Of a DNA stretch of 14,544 nucleotides, positions 7,989 to 14,544 are shown one piece after another (within the stretch, counting starts at the first letter, position 1; every line of letters begins with the position of its first letter). Below the pieces are notes generated by a model, which was given only the letters and a program-made list of their open reading frames with translations, had not been told where the DNA came from and ran no database searches. The DNA is taken from NCBI GenBank assembly GCA_045595705.1, contig JAZOBA010000150.1, positions 1 to 14,544 on the forward strand. The letters are read 5' to 3'. The position numbers and the translations under genes are program-made. Origin of the DNA: JAJPXI01 sp045595705. GTDB taxonomy: Bacteria > Bacillota > Clostridia > Oscillospirales > Oscillospiraceae.

Positions 7989-8014
7989 TTTTTGCTCAAC
8001 AGGAGGAACGGCAC

Positions 8015-10753
8015 ATGGCCATTACCAACATAAAATTGAATGGTATCCCCAGTCCGCTTGGTTATGAGCCCGGCCCTCTTCTGCTCTCCTGGCTGGTAGA
8101 AGATTCCTCCGGTTCCAAGCAAGTCCATACAAAAATAACTGTATACGAAGTCGCCTTTACAGGCTCTCCTATTTACGAGATTGAGGGTCTTTTAGATTGG
8201 GAAGGAACTCCGCTGAAATTCTCCCCGACTCCCAGAACCAGGTATTTTGTCGAAATATCGGTCACAGATAATCTTGGTGTGACTCACACCGGAAATACAT
8301 GGTTTGAAACAGGAAAACTCAATGAAGTATGGACCGCAAAATGGATCGGTCCGAATACTGATTCAGACTATGCTCCAACATTGTCCAGGTCCTTTACTGC
8401 AGAGCATCCTCCCATTTCTGCCCGGCTATATATTACTGGTCTAGGATTATATTCTGCATCTCTCAACGGCCTTCCCATCACAAACGAGGTCCTTTCGCCT
8501 GGAGTATGGGATTATGAAACTGAGGTTCAATATCAAACCTACGATGTCACGCATCTGATTCTTGAAAATAACACCCTTGATGTCACCCTCGGCAACGGAT
8601 GGTATGCAGGTCGATTTGGTATCGAAAATGCCAAGCCCTTTGGAAATCGATGTGCTCTTTTAGCTGAACTTCATATGACATATGTCGATGGCAGCCAAAA
8701 AGTAATTGTCACCGACAACCTTTGGACCTGGCGCGAAAGCGACATTCGATCTACAAACGGAATTTATGACGGCGAGATTATTGATCGACTGGCACATTCC
8801 GAAAACAATAATCCTGAACGCACCACGGCATATATCGATATACCTCTTCGCATCGTCGATCGAATCAGTCAACCGGTGATTGAAACAGAAATACTTTCTG
8901 TAGTCGATGTTCTTCTCACCCCGGCAGGAGAAACCATTCTTGACTTTGGTCAGAACCATTCCGGTTGGATCCGTTTCCGTTCTTCCCTTCCCTATGGAAC
9001 CGAAGTACATTTTGAATTTGGCGAGGTCCTTCAGCACGGTAACTTCTACAACGACAACTACCGTTCTGCTATTGGAGGTTTCAGCTATCGCTCCGACGGT
9101 AGAAACGAGACTGTCTGCCCTACGTTTACCTTCTTTGGATTTCGGTTTGTTAAAGTAACCGGTTGGCCCGGTGACATCGTCGCCGAAGACTTTGAAAGTC
9201 CAGTACTACATTCGGACCTTGAACGCACAGGTTGGCTCTCCACCGGAAATCAGAAACTAAATCGTTTATACGAAAACACATTGTGGGGTCAACGCTCAAA
9301 CTTCCTGTTCATTCCCACTGACTGTCCTCAACGAGACGAGCGACTGGGCTGGACCGGCGATGCACAAATTTTTGCCCCTACTGCATGCTATAACATGGAT
9401 TGCCGGGCTTTTTACCACAGTTATCTTCGTTTTCTTCGCTCAGAACAGCAGCGACACGCAGGTTCAGTTCCCACCTATGTCCCCAGTATGGGTAACTTTT
9501 CCGCATGCGCACTTTGGTCTGATGCCGCAGCATTGCTGCCGGATACCTTGCTCCGTTTTAGCGGATCTCACGCCGAAGTTTCGGAGTACTATCCCCTTAT
9601 GCGCGACTGGGTTGACTATGTCACCAACTTGAACCCCGGCCCTCTTTACACAGAAGGATTTCAACTAGGTGACTGGCTTGCTCAGGATGGAATTTCTCCC
9701 CAAAGTTTCAAAGGCGGTACCGACGACACCTTCCTTGCAAGTGTATACCGCATGGTCTCAACCTCTATCACTGCCAAACTCGCGCAGGAACTTGGCCTAC
9801 AGGAAGACGCTGACAAGTACAGCGTTTTAGCCAGCAGTACCAGATCTGCTATCTTGGAAACATATTTTACCCCAGTTGGCCGCCTATCGGTGGATACCCA
9901 AGCAGCTTATGTAACTGCACTGCGTTTCGGTCTGTGGCGTGACAAAGATGTTCTCATGGAGCAATTTCGTCGTCGTTTGAAATATGATAACCACCAGATT
10001 CGATGCGGCTTTGCCGGCGCCCCCCTGATGTGTTCTGTTTTGGCCGAACATGGTATGAATGATTTGGCCTGCGATCTGCTGCTTAACCGCAATTTCCCCG
10101 GTTGGATGTATGCTATTGAACTGGGCGCTACGACTGTTTGGGAGCGATGGAACAGTATTCTTCCCGACGGATCCATATCCGGAACCGGCATGAACAGCCT
10201 GAACCATTACGCATACGGTTCTGTCGCGGAATACGTTTACGCATACCTCGCCGGTCTGCGTCCCAGAGAAAATGGGTTTCGTAATGCTATCATTGCTCCA
10301 CGGCCCGATATTCGGCTGCAGCACCTGAATTGTTCTTGCCGCACGATTTCAGGACAATACAGTTGTAGCTGGCGAATTCTTGATGATGGTCAACTTAAGA
10401 TCAACATAGCAGTCCCCTTTGGCTGCACTGCTCTCGTAACCCTTCCCTACAGCACCCTTGATCCATTTGCCGTTGCTACCGGAACCTACGAATATATCTA
10501 TACTCCCACGAAAGATCTTCGGTTCCCTTACAGTCTTGATTCCCGTCTATCCTCCCTTGCAGAAGACCTGAAGGCTCAAGAGATTCTAAAGCAAGAGCTC
10601 CCACAGTTATTTGGAATTCTCAATGACAATAACCTTGAATTCACAACCCAAACATTCCGTGAATTAAGCCATGCTTTTTTTCTTGGTCTCACTCCGGACA
10701 ATATTTCAAAACTTGTTTCAAGACTTGAGAAATTGCCACACCAGGTCACTTGA
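8015..10753 (+). CDS. Alpha-L-rhamnosidase, glycoside hydrolase family 78
   Basis: A 912-residue inverting glycosidase predicted to release L-rhamnose from the non-reducing end of glycosides or oligosaccharides. The N-terminal half holds the beta-sandwich domains of GH78 (WTAKWIGPN near 107-115; GNGWYAGRFG near 195). An alpha/alpha-barrel follows, with the signature DCPQRDERLGWTGD (436-449), whose Glu442 corresponds to the general acid, and GATTVWERWNS with Glu710 as general base. The closing beta-domain has NAIIAPRPD. The final 75 or so residues (from about 838) form a separate helical-looking tail of the kind seen at the C-terminus of several clostridial glycosidases; its role is unknown to me. 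The start at 8015 was chosen for AGGAGGAA 6-14 bases upstream; the frame stays open further upstream inside the esterase gene but without a site. No signal peptide is present, so it acts in the cytoplasm. Confidence 0.95.
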   Translation: MAITNIKLNGIPSPLGYEPGPLLLSWLVEDSSGSKQVHTKITVYEVAFTGSPIYEIEGLLDWEGTPLKFSPTPRTRYFVEISVTDNLGVTHTGNTWFETGKLNEVWTAKWIGPNTDSDYAPTLSRSFTAEHPPISARLYITGLGLYSASLNGLPITNEVLSPGVWDYETEVQYQTYDVTHLILENNTLDVTLGNGWYAGRFGIENAKPFGNRCALLAELHMTYVDGSQKVIVTDNLWTWRESDIRSTNGIYDGEIIDRLAHSENNNPERTTAYIDIPLRIVDRISQPVIETEILSVVDVLLTPAGETILDFGQNHSGWIRFRSSLPYGTEVHFEFGEVLQHGNFYNDNYRSAIGGFSYRSDGRNETVCPTFTFFGFRFVKVTGWPGDIVAEDFESPVLHSDLERTGWLSTGNQKLNRLYENTLWGQRSNFLFIPTDCPQRDERLGWTGDAQIFAPTACYNMDCRAFYHSYLRFLRSEQQRHAGSVPTYVPSMGNFSACALWSDAAALLPDTLLRFSGSHAEVSEYYPLMRDWVDYVTNLNPGPLYTEGFQLGDWLAQDGISPQSFKGGTDDTFLASVYRMVSTSITAKLAQELGLQEDADKYSVLASSTRSAILETYFTPVGRLSVDTQAAYVTALRFGLWRDKDVLMEQFRRRLKYDNHQIRCGFAGAPLMCSVLAEHGMNDLACDLLLNRNFPGWMYAIELGATTVWERWNSILPDGSISGTGMNSLNHYAYGSVAEYVYAYLAGLRPRENGFRNAIIAPRPDIRLQHLNCSCRTISGQYSCSWRILDDGQLKINIAVPFGCTALVTLPYSTLDPFAVATGTYEYIYTPTKDLRFPYSLDSRLSSLAEDLKAQEILKQELPQLFGILNDNNLEFTTQTFRELSHAFFLGLTPDNISKLVSRLEKLPHQVT

Positions 10754-10790
10754 TTCATCCTTGAATACAGATTCAAATATATTCACACTA

Positions 10791-10816
10791 AAGGCGCATC
10801 TCCCCGGATGCGCCTT
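10791..10816 (+). promoter_or_regulatory. Intercistronic hairpin, 10-bp stem, no true U-tract
   Basis: AAGGCGCATC pairs perfectly with GATGCGCCTT around TCCCCG. It is followed by CTTCAGAAAT, so there is no proper U-tract. It lies in the 104-base gap between the rhamnosidase and the GH43 gene, where I see no convincing promoter. Partial termination or mRNA stabilisation that lowers GH43 expression is one reading; a weak terminator ending the main operon is another. Confidence 0.7.
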
Positions 10817-10857
10817 CTTCAGAAATATGTATACCGTAACTGTCGGAGGAATACTTT

Positions 10858-12276
10858 ATGAAGACTCAGGTTTTCAACCCATATCTGCCCCTAAATGAAT
10901 ATGTACCCGACGTTGAGCCTCGTGTTTTCGACGGGCGGGTATACATCTATGGCTCTCACGACGAGGCTGGAGGTACCGTTTATTGTCCCGGTAATTATGT
11001 TGGTTGGTCGGCACCTGTAGATGATCTTTCCGACTGGCAATACCACGGTGAGATTTATAAGCGCACTCAAGATCCATCGAACTCTGAGGATAAACTGCAA
11101 CTTTGGGCACCCGACGTAGTGCAGGGCCCAGATGGCCGATACTTCCTGTACTATTGTTTCTCTTTCCATCCGGAAATCGGAGTTGCAGTCAGTAACTCAC
11201 CAAGCGGACCCTTTGAATTTTATGGACATATCCACTACCCGGATGGGCAGATTCTATCGGATCTTTGTCCATTTGATCCCGCTGTTCTTGTGGACGACAA
11301 CAATCGGATTTTCCTTTATTACGGCTTTGCTGCCCTACCCAACCCAGATTACCCCCACGTGCCTTTAAGTCCCGGTTGTTTAGTTGTTGAGCTGGAAACC
11401 GATATGATCACCGTTAAGGTTGAACCTAAAATTTGTGCTCCCGGACAACTCCATGCAGCGGGAACAAGCTTTGAAAACCACGCGTTCTATGAAGCAGCCT
11501 CTATCCGCAAAATTTACTCCACCTACTATCTGATTTATTCCAGCCAGAACAGCCACGAACTGTGCTACGCAACAAGCAATTTTCCGGATCATGATTTTAT
11601 TTATCGTGGTACCATCATCTCCAATGGCGATATTGGATTGAACGGACGAAAAGATGCTATTTATGTAACCGGAAATAACCATGGCAGCATTGTTAAAATC
11701 AATGGTCAATGGTACATTTTCTATCACCGGCAAACCCATGCCACCGAGTCCTCCCGCCAGGGCTGTGCCGAAAAAATTATAATTCTTCCGGATGGCAGCA
11801 TTCCACAGGTCGAAATCACCAGCTGTGGCTTAAACGATGGCGCACTCAAAGGTATCGGTGAATACAGCGCTGCGTATGCCTGCCACCTTGCTTGTAAAGA
11901 AGAATTTGGAATCATCGTATTTGGCCAGGATCGAAAACAACATCAACCATACATTTATCAGGAAGACGACCATATTCACTACATTGCAAATGTAAACGAC
12001 GGCACAGTATTGGGATGGAAATACTTTGAATTCAATAAACTAAACCAGCTATCGCTTGTTATCCGAGGCATTGCCGAAGGGCGATTTGAAGTATTTAACG
12101 AGGAACCAGCGGATGGAACATCTTCTATATCCGAAGCTAATATAACGATCCGTAGCAACACAACCTGGACTGAGATTTCCTTTGCTCTGAATTCGAAATT
12201 AAGCGGCAACCACCCAATTTATATTCGTTACAATGGTAATGGAAAACTAGACATACAATCTATAATTTTCTGCTGA
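10858..12276 (+). CDS. Glycoside hydrolase family 43 with C-terminal carbohydrate-binding-type domain
   Basis: A 472-residue protein with a five-bladed beta-propeller of GH43 (about 1-310) and a C-terminal beta-sandwich (about 330-472, GWKYFEF... to HPIYIRYNGNGKLDIQS) resembling CBM6. GH43 enzymes are inverting and mostly act as alpha-L-arabinofuranosidase or beta-xylosidase. Likely catalytic residues are Asp18 (base, YVPDVEP), Asp140 (pKa modulator, CPFDPAVLVDD) and Glu212 (acid, FYEAASIRK); a conserved His sits in NHGSIVKINGQWYIFYH. The start has GGAGGA at 10845-10850. No signal peptide is seen, so it acts inside the cell. It is the last gene before the strong terminator at 12297. Alpha-arabinofuranoside or beta-xyloside specificity cannot be separated by eye, and some GH43 subfamilies cut galactosides. 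Confidence 0.9.
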   Translation: MKTQVFNPYLPLNEYVPDVEPRVFDGRVYIYGSHDEAGGTVYCPGNYVGWSAPVDDLSDWQYHGEIYKRTQDPSNSEDKLQLWAPDVVQGPDGRYFLYYCFSFHPEIGVAVSNSPSGPFEFYGHIHYPDGQILSDLCPFDPAVLVDDNNRIFLYYGFAALPNPDYPHVPLSPGCLVVELETDMITVKVEPKICAPGQLHAAGTSFENHAFYEAASIRKIYSTYYLIYSSQNSHELCYATSNFPDHDFIYRGTIISNGDIGLNGRKDAIYVTGNNHGSIVKINGQWYIFYHRQTHATESSRQGCAEKIIILPDGSIPQVEITSCGLNDGALKGIGEYSAAYACHLACKEEFGIIVFGQDRKQHQPYIYQEDDHIHYIANVNDGTVLGWKYFEFNKLNQLSLVIRGIAEGRFEVFNEEPADGTSSISEANITIRSNTTWTEISFALNSKLSGNHPIYIRYNGNGKLDIQSIIFC

Positions 12277-12296
12277 CTATACTCAAACTCAAACAG

Positions 12297-12335
12297 AAAA
12301 TCTCCCGACAATCTTATGTTTGTCGGGAGATTTTT
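12297..12335. terminator. Bidirectional intrinsic terminator
   Basis: AAAATCTCCCGACAA pairs with TTGTCGGGAGATTTT (15 bp) around an 8-base loop. A T-run follows on the + strand and an A-run precedes the stem, so it can stop transcription from both sides. It ends the GH43 operon on the + strand and the PLP-enzyme gene on the - strand, whose stop codon is at 12345-12347. Confidence 0.93.
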
Positions 12336-12344
12336 ATTGGCTAA

Positions 12345-13292
12345 TTATAACGATGCTGTTTCCCAATCTTGTGCAAACAGACCACCGGCGCCTCCGGTAT
12401 GGACAAAGAGTACGTTGTCCTCCGGCATGTAACGTCCGGCTCGTGCCTGCTGCACCAATCCGGCAAAAGCCTTTCCGGTATAACAAGTGTCAAGGACAAT
12501 TCCTTCCCATCTCATCATCATTGAAATGGCTTCATTTCCTTCATCCGACGGGATGGAATATCCCGGACCGCACATATCGATCAGGTCAGGAACCGGAATC
12601 TCAATATCGATTCCCAGAAGATCTGCGGTCTTTTTCATCAACTGCGGTACGATGACATCAAAGGGATCGTCATCCACCATGGAACACATGACATGTGTGT
12701 CCGGCAGATACATTTTTGCACCGAGAATGGTACCAGCTGCCGTTCCGCCGGAACCGCAGGCACAAACGATATGATCAAAATGCTGCCCGCTTTGAGCAAT
12801 TTCCTGCATGCAATCAATATAACCAAGACATCCCAGTGCATTGGATCCGCCGCAAGGGATCTTGTATACCTTACGTCCCATTTCCTTTGCGATGTGATCC
12901 ATTTCTTCGTAGATCACATCATAGCTGTCCGTGTCTACATAGCGCACTTCAACACCCATCAGATGATTGAGCACCTGATTTCCCTTTCGGGCCGTTACGC
13001 CGCGCTTTTTCAGCACCAGAATGCAGCCTAGATTCATACGAAGAGCACATGCTGCAGTCAGCATGGCATGATTACTCTGCGCTTGTCCTGTTGTCATGAC
13101 CAGGTCATATCCCTGCTTTTTTGCATCTGCAAGCAGATATTCCAGTTTCCTGACCTTATTGCCGCCCAAGGCAACACCACACAGGTCGTCGCGCTTGATC
13201 CATACATTTGTCCCAAGTTCACGGCTGATGTTAGGTAACCGATAAAGAGGTGTCGGAAACAAACCCAGTGATTCCTTGCTAAATTGATTCAT
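12345..13292 (-). CDS. PLP-dependent lyase: D-cysteine desulfhydrase / L-cysteate sulfo-lyase family
   Basis: A 315-residue fold-type II PLP enzyme of the family that holds D-cysteine desulfhydrase (DcyD), ACC deaminase and L-cysteate sulfo-lyase (CuyA). Near the N-terminus it reads FPTPLYRLP and IKRDD, then GGNKVRKLEYL with Lys46 as the PLP-binding lysine. Next come QAQSNH (Ser73-Asn74-His75), PCGGSNALGCLGY, the phosphate-binding loop CGSGGTAAG, GPGYSIPSDEG, DTCYTGKAFAGL and HTGGAGGLF. Length and motif order match DcyD and CuyA. These enzymes eliminate the beta-substituent of the amino acid: sulfide from D-cysteine, or sulfite from L-cysteate, giving pyruvate and ammonia. The divergent neighbour is a TSUP-family protein, often a sulfite exporter, and a probable NitT/TauT-type binding protein lies beyond it; these favour a sulfonate substrate by context only. 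ACC deaminase is less likely. GAGGAGG lies 8 bases before the ATG. Confidence 0.87.
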   Translation of the reverse strand: MNQFSKESLGLFPTPLYRLPNISRELGTNVWIKRDDLCGVALGGNKVRKLEYLLADAKKQGYDLVMTTGQAQSNHAMLTAACALRMNLGCILVLKKRGVTARKGNQVLNHLMGVEVRYVDTDSYDVIYEEMDHIAKEMGRKVYKIPCGGSNALGCLGYIDCMQEIAQSGQHFDHIVCACGSGGTAAGTILGAKMYLPDTHVMCSMVDDDPFDVIVPQLMKKTADLLGIDIEIPVPDLIDMCGPGYSIPSDEGNEAISMMMRWEGIVLDTCYTGKAFAGLVQQARAGRYMPEDNVLFVHTGGAGGLFAQDWETASL

Positions 13293-13325
13293 AACAAATC
13301 CTCCTCACATGGAGTTTCTACGTAA

Positions 13326-13353
13326 AGTTTATCACATATATCGCTTTTTGCAA
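13326..13353 (-). promoter_or_regulatory. Possible promoter of the PLP-lyase gene
   Basis: On the - strand, TTGCAA (13348-13353) and TAAACT (13326-13331) are separated by 16 bases, each matching the sigma-70-type consensus at four of six positions. Start of transcription would fall about 25-30 bases before the ATG at 13292. The match is moderate; TATATG a few bases upstream is an alternative -10. Confidence 0.45.
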
Positions 13354-13442
13354 AGTATCTTCACCTGCACCCACGGAGTTTCCTGGAATCTCAACAATAA
13401 TTGCAGTCAATAAGAAAACAACAAAATTATACACTAGTGCAG

Positions 13443-13471
13443 TTGTGATTTTTCCATACTTTTGATATACT
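13443..13471 (+). promoter_or_regulatory. Sigma-70-type promoter of the TSUP gene
   Basis: TTGTGA (13443-13448) and TATACT (13466-13471) lie exactly 17 bases apart. Transcription should begin near 13478, giving a short leader of about 22 bases that contains AAGGAGG (13486-13492). Good spacing and a near-consensus -10 make this the best promoter in the window. Confidence 0.75.
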
Positions 13472-13499
13472 GGACTCAAATGAACAAGGAGGTATCGAC

Positions 13500-14285
13500 A
13501 TGGTTGCCTTCGTCTTTATTCTTGTCAGCTTTTTCGCTTGTGTAGTCGGTTCCATATGCGGAATCGGGGGCGGTGTAATCATCAAACCTGTTCTGGATGC
13601 ATTCGGCTTGTATTCTGTCAGCACCATCAGTTTTATGTCCGGATGCATTGTACTGGCGATGACGACATATTCCGTAGTGAAATCCAAATTGGCCAAGGAG
13701 TCGGTAATCGAAACAGGCGTAAGCACATGGCTGGGTATCGGTGCCGCCGTCGGCGGCCTTCTGGGCAAACAGCTCTTCGATGTAATCAAAGCATTGTTCG
13801 AAAACGCCGACACGGTTGGCTCTGTTCAGGCAGCAGCCCTCTTTGTTATCACACTGGGAACCGCTGTCTACACGGTCAACAAAGATCGAATTCGATCCAT
13901 CCGGATCCGAAATCCCATCGGCTGCATTTTAATTGGTCTTGGACTTGGTCTGTTATCCTCCTTCCTTGGTATTGGCGGCGGACCAATCAATCTCATGGTT
14001 TTATTCTTCTTCTTCTCTATGGAAACCAAGACAGCTGCTCAGAACTCCCTGTACATCATTTTCTTCTCTCAGCTTGCCAGCCTTCTGTTCACACTCATCA
14101 CCAGGAAGGTGCCTGACTTCCCTGTTATCCTGTTTGTGTGCATGGTGTGCTGCGGTATCCTCGGCGGTGTTGTGGGCAGAAAAATCAACAAGAAAATTGA
14201 CAGCAGAACTGTCAGCAAGCTGTTCCTGATCCTCATGGTCGTCATTATGTGCATCTGCTGTTACAATTTCTTCCGTTACGTATAA
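13500..14285 (+). CDS. TauE/SafE-family (TSUP) membrane transporter, possible sulfite exporter
   Basis: A 261-residue integral membrane protein with about seven or eight hydrophobic segments, the usual size for the family. It shows the internal duplication typical of TSUP proteins: the first half carries VGSICGIGGGVIIKPVLD (about 14-31) and the second SSFLGIGGGPINLMVLFFF (about 153-171), both of the G-x-G-G-G-x-x-x-x-P type, and each is followed by a conserved polar helix. Family members export sulfite or sulfoacetate during sulfonate degradation (TauE, SafE), while others carry different small anions. AAGGAGG lies 7 bases before the ATG, and a good promoter is directly upstream. The divergent gene is a PLP lyase that may release sulfite or sulfide, which fits an export role for the product. 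The substrate is inferred from context. Confidence 0.85.
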   Translation: MVAFVFILVSFFACVVGSICGIGGGVIIKPVLDAFGLYSVSTISFMSGCIVLAMTTYSVVKSKLAKESVIETGVSTWLGIGAAVGGLLGKQLFDVIKALFENADTVGSVQAAALFVITLGTAVYTVNKDRIRSIRIRNPIGCILIGLGLGLLSSFLGIGGGPINLMVLFFFFSMETKTAAQNSLYIIFFSQLASLLFTLITRKVPDFPVILFVCMVCCGILGGVVGRKINKKIDSRTVSKLFLILMVVIMCICCYNFFRYV

Positions 14286-14296
14286 CGCAAACAAAA

Positions 14297-14327
14297 CACC
14301 CCCGCAGCTCGTTGAGCTGCGGGGGTG
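14297..14327 (-). terminator. Strong hairpin terminator between convergent genes
   Basis: CACCCCCGCAGCTC pairs perfectly with GAGCTGCGGGGGTG (14 bp) around GTT. Read on the - strand the stem is followed by TTTTGTTTG, a fair U-tract, so it should end the solute-binding protein gene that stops at 14358. On the + strand the downstream sequence is AACTGCTTTATAC with no U-tract, so it would be only a weak terminator for the TSUP gene. Confidence 0.85.
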
Positions 14328-14357
14328 AACTGCTTTATACGAGGATCAGCCGAGCAA

Positions 14358-14544
14358 TTACTTGCCTGCGTTGATCATGTTGTCCAGCATGACATAATCA
14401 GCGACAGGCACTTCAGCGGGGACAGCGCCGGAAGCCAGGAAGTTGTTCTGCTGGGTCTTGTAGTAAGCTTCGACAGTGCCGTCAGCGGCGCCGGCAGCAA
14501 CTTCCTTACCGGTCAGCCAGTCAGCGTCGCCGCGCTGAGCGTAG
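14358..14544 (-). CDS. C-terminal fragment of probable NitT/TauT-type solute-binding protein
   Basis: The last 61 codons and the TAA stop are present; the gene continues beyond the right edge. The end of the protein reads YYKTQQNNFLASGAVPAEVP, then VADYVMLDNMI and a final NAGK. This resembles the C-terminus of the SsuA/TauA/ThiY-like periplasmic proteins (Q-N-x-F-L-x-x-G, then P-V-x-x-x-D-Y-V) that bind sulfonates, nitrate or pyrimidine precursors. Codon use is highly biased (AAC, CTG, TAC, AAG, GCC/GCT), as expected for an abundant binding lipoprotein. It is convergent with the TSUP gene and probably the last gene of its own transcript or the sole gene on it. The ligand is not visible in this fragment; sulfonates are favoured only by the neighbours. 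Confidence 0.6.
   Translation of the reverse strand, partial: YAQRGDADWLTGKEVAAGAADGTVEAYYKTQQNNFLASGAVPAEVPVADYVMLDNMINAGK

Noticed and set aside
7859..8014. Upstream extension of the rhamnosidase frame by 52 codons
   Set aside because: It runs inside the esterase gene in another frame and has no ribosome binding site, whereas 8015 has a strong one and begins with the normal GH78 N-terminus.
10754..10857. A promoter for GH43 in the AT-rich part of the gap
   Set aside because: TTGAAT and TATATT are present but only 11 bases apart, so no acceptable -35/-10 pair could be built.
13354..13442. A small gene or leader RNA in the divergent gap
   Set aside because: No open frame with a ribosome binding site and no stable hairpin was found apart from the promoters and the short direct repeat.

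Overview
The window looks like chromosomal DNA of an anaerobic, probably gut-associated, member of the Bacillota (class Clostridia). The grounds are strong AGGAGG-type ribosome binding sites before almost every gene, a medium GC content, and a tightly packed operon of cytoplasmic glycoside-degrading enzymes beside an RbsC-type ABC permease. The genus cannot be fixed from the sequence; an Oscillospirales-type organism is a guess.

Region 1 (1-12335, all + strand) is a glycoside uptake and degradation locus. It opens with the 3' end of a gene in highly biased codons, probably a solute-binding protein, followed by a ribose/galactose-type ABC permease. Then come a metallo-beta-lactamase-fold hydrolase, a GH2 enzyme with a DUF4982-type C-terminal part, a two-domain GH3 enzyme of the NagZ/Nag3 type, a beta-phosphoglucomutase, an alpha/beta-hydrolase esterase, a GH78 alpha-L-rhamnosidase and a GH43 enzyme. 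None of the enzymes shows a signal peptide, so the substrate is probably imported whole and dismantled in the cytoplasm. Most genes are 11-26 bases apart. The three long gaps (95, 98 and 104 bases) each hold one near-perfect hairpin without a U-tract. A strong bidirectional intrinsic terminator closes the region.

The most interesting point in region 1 is the GH3/beta-phosphoglucomutase pair. The GH3 protein carries the Asp-x-His dyad of the GH3 subfamily that includes Cellulomonas fimi Nag3, a retaining phosphorylase that makes beta-sugar-1-phosphates. The next gene, starting 12 bases after the GH3 stop codon, encodes the enzyme that converts beta-glucose-1-phosphate to glucose-6-phosphate. 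Together they suggest energy-saving phosphorolysis of a beta-glucoside released by, or feeding, the other hydrolases.

Region 2 (12345-14544) looks like a sulfur or sulfonate module. A PLP-dependent lyase of the D-cysteine desulfhydrase / L-cysteate sulfo-lyase family lies on the - strand. It is divergent from a TauE/SafE-family (TSUP) membrane protein with a clear sigma-70-type promoter. Convergent to the latter is the 3' end of a probable NitT/TauT-type solute-binding protein. Uptake, desulfonation and sulfite export of a compound such as cysteate is a coherent but unproven reading.

No tRNA, rRNA, CRISPR array, insertion sequence or transcription regulator was seen.
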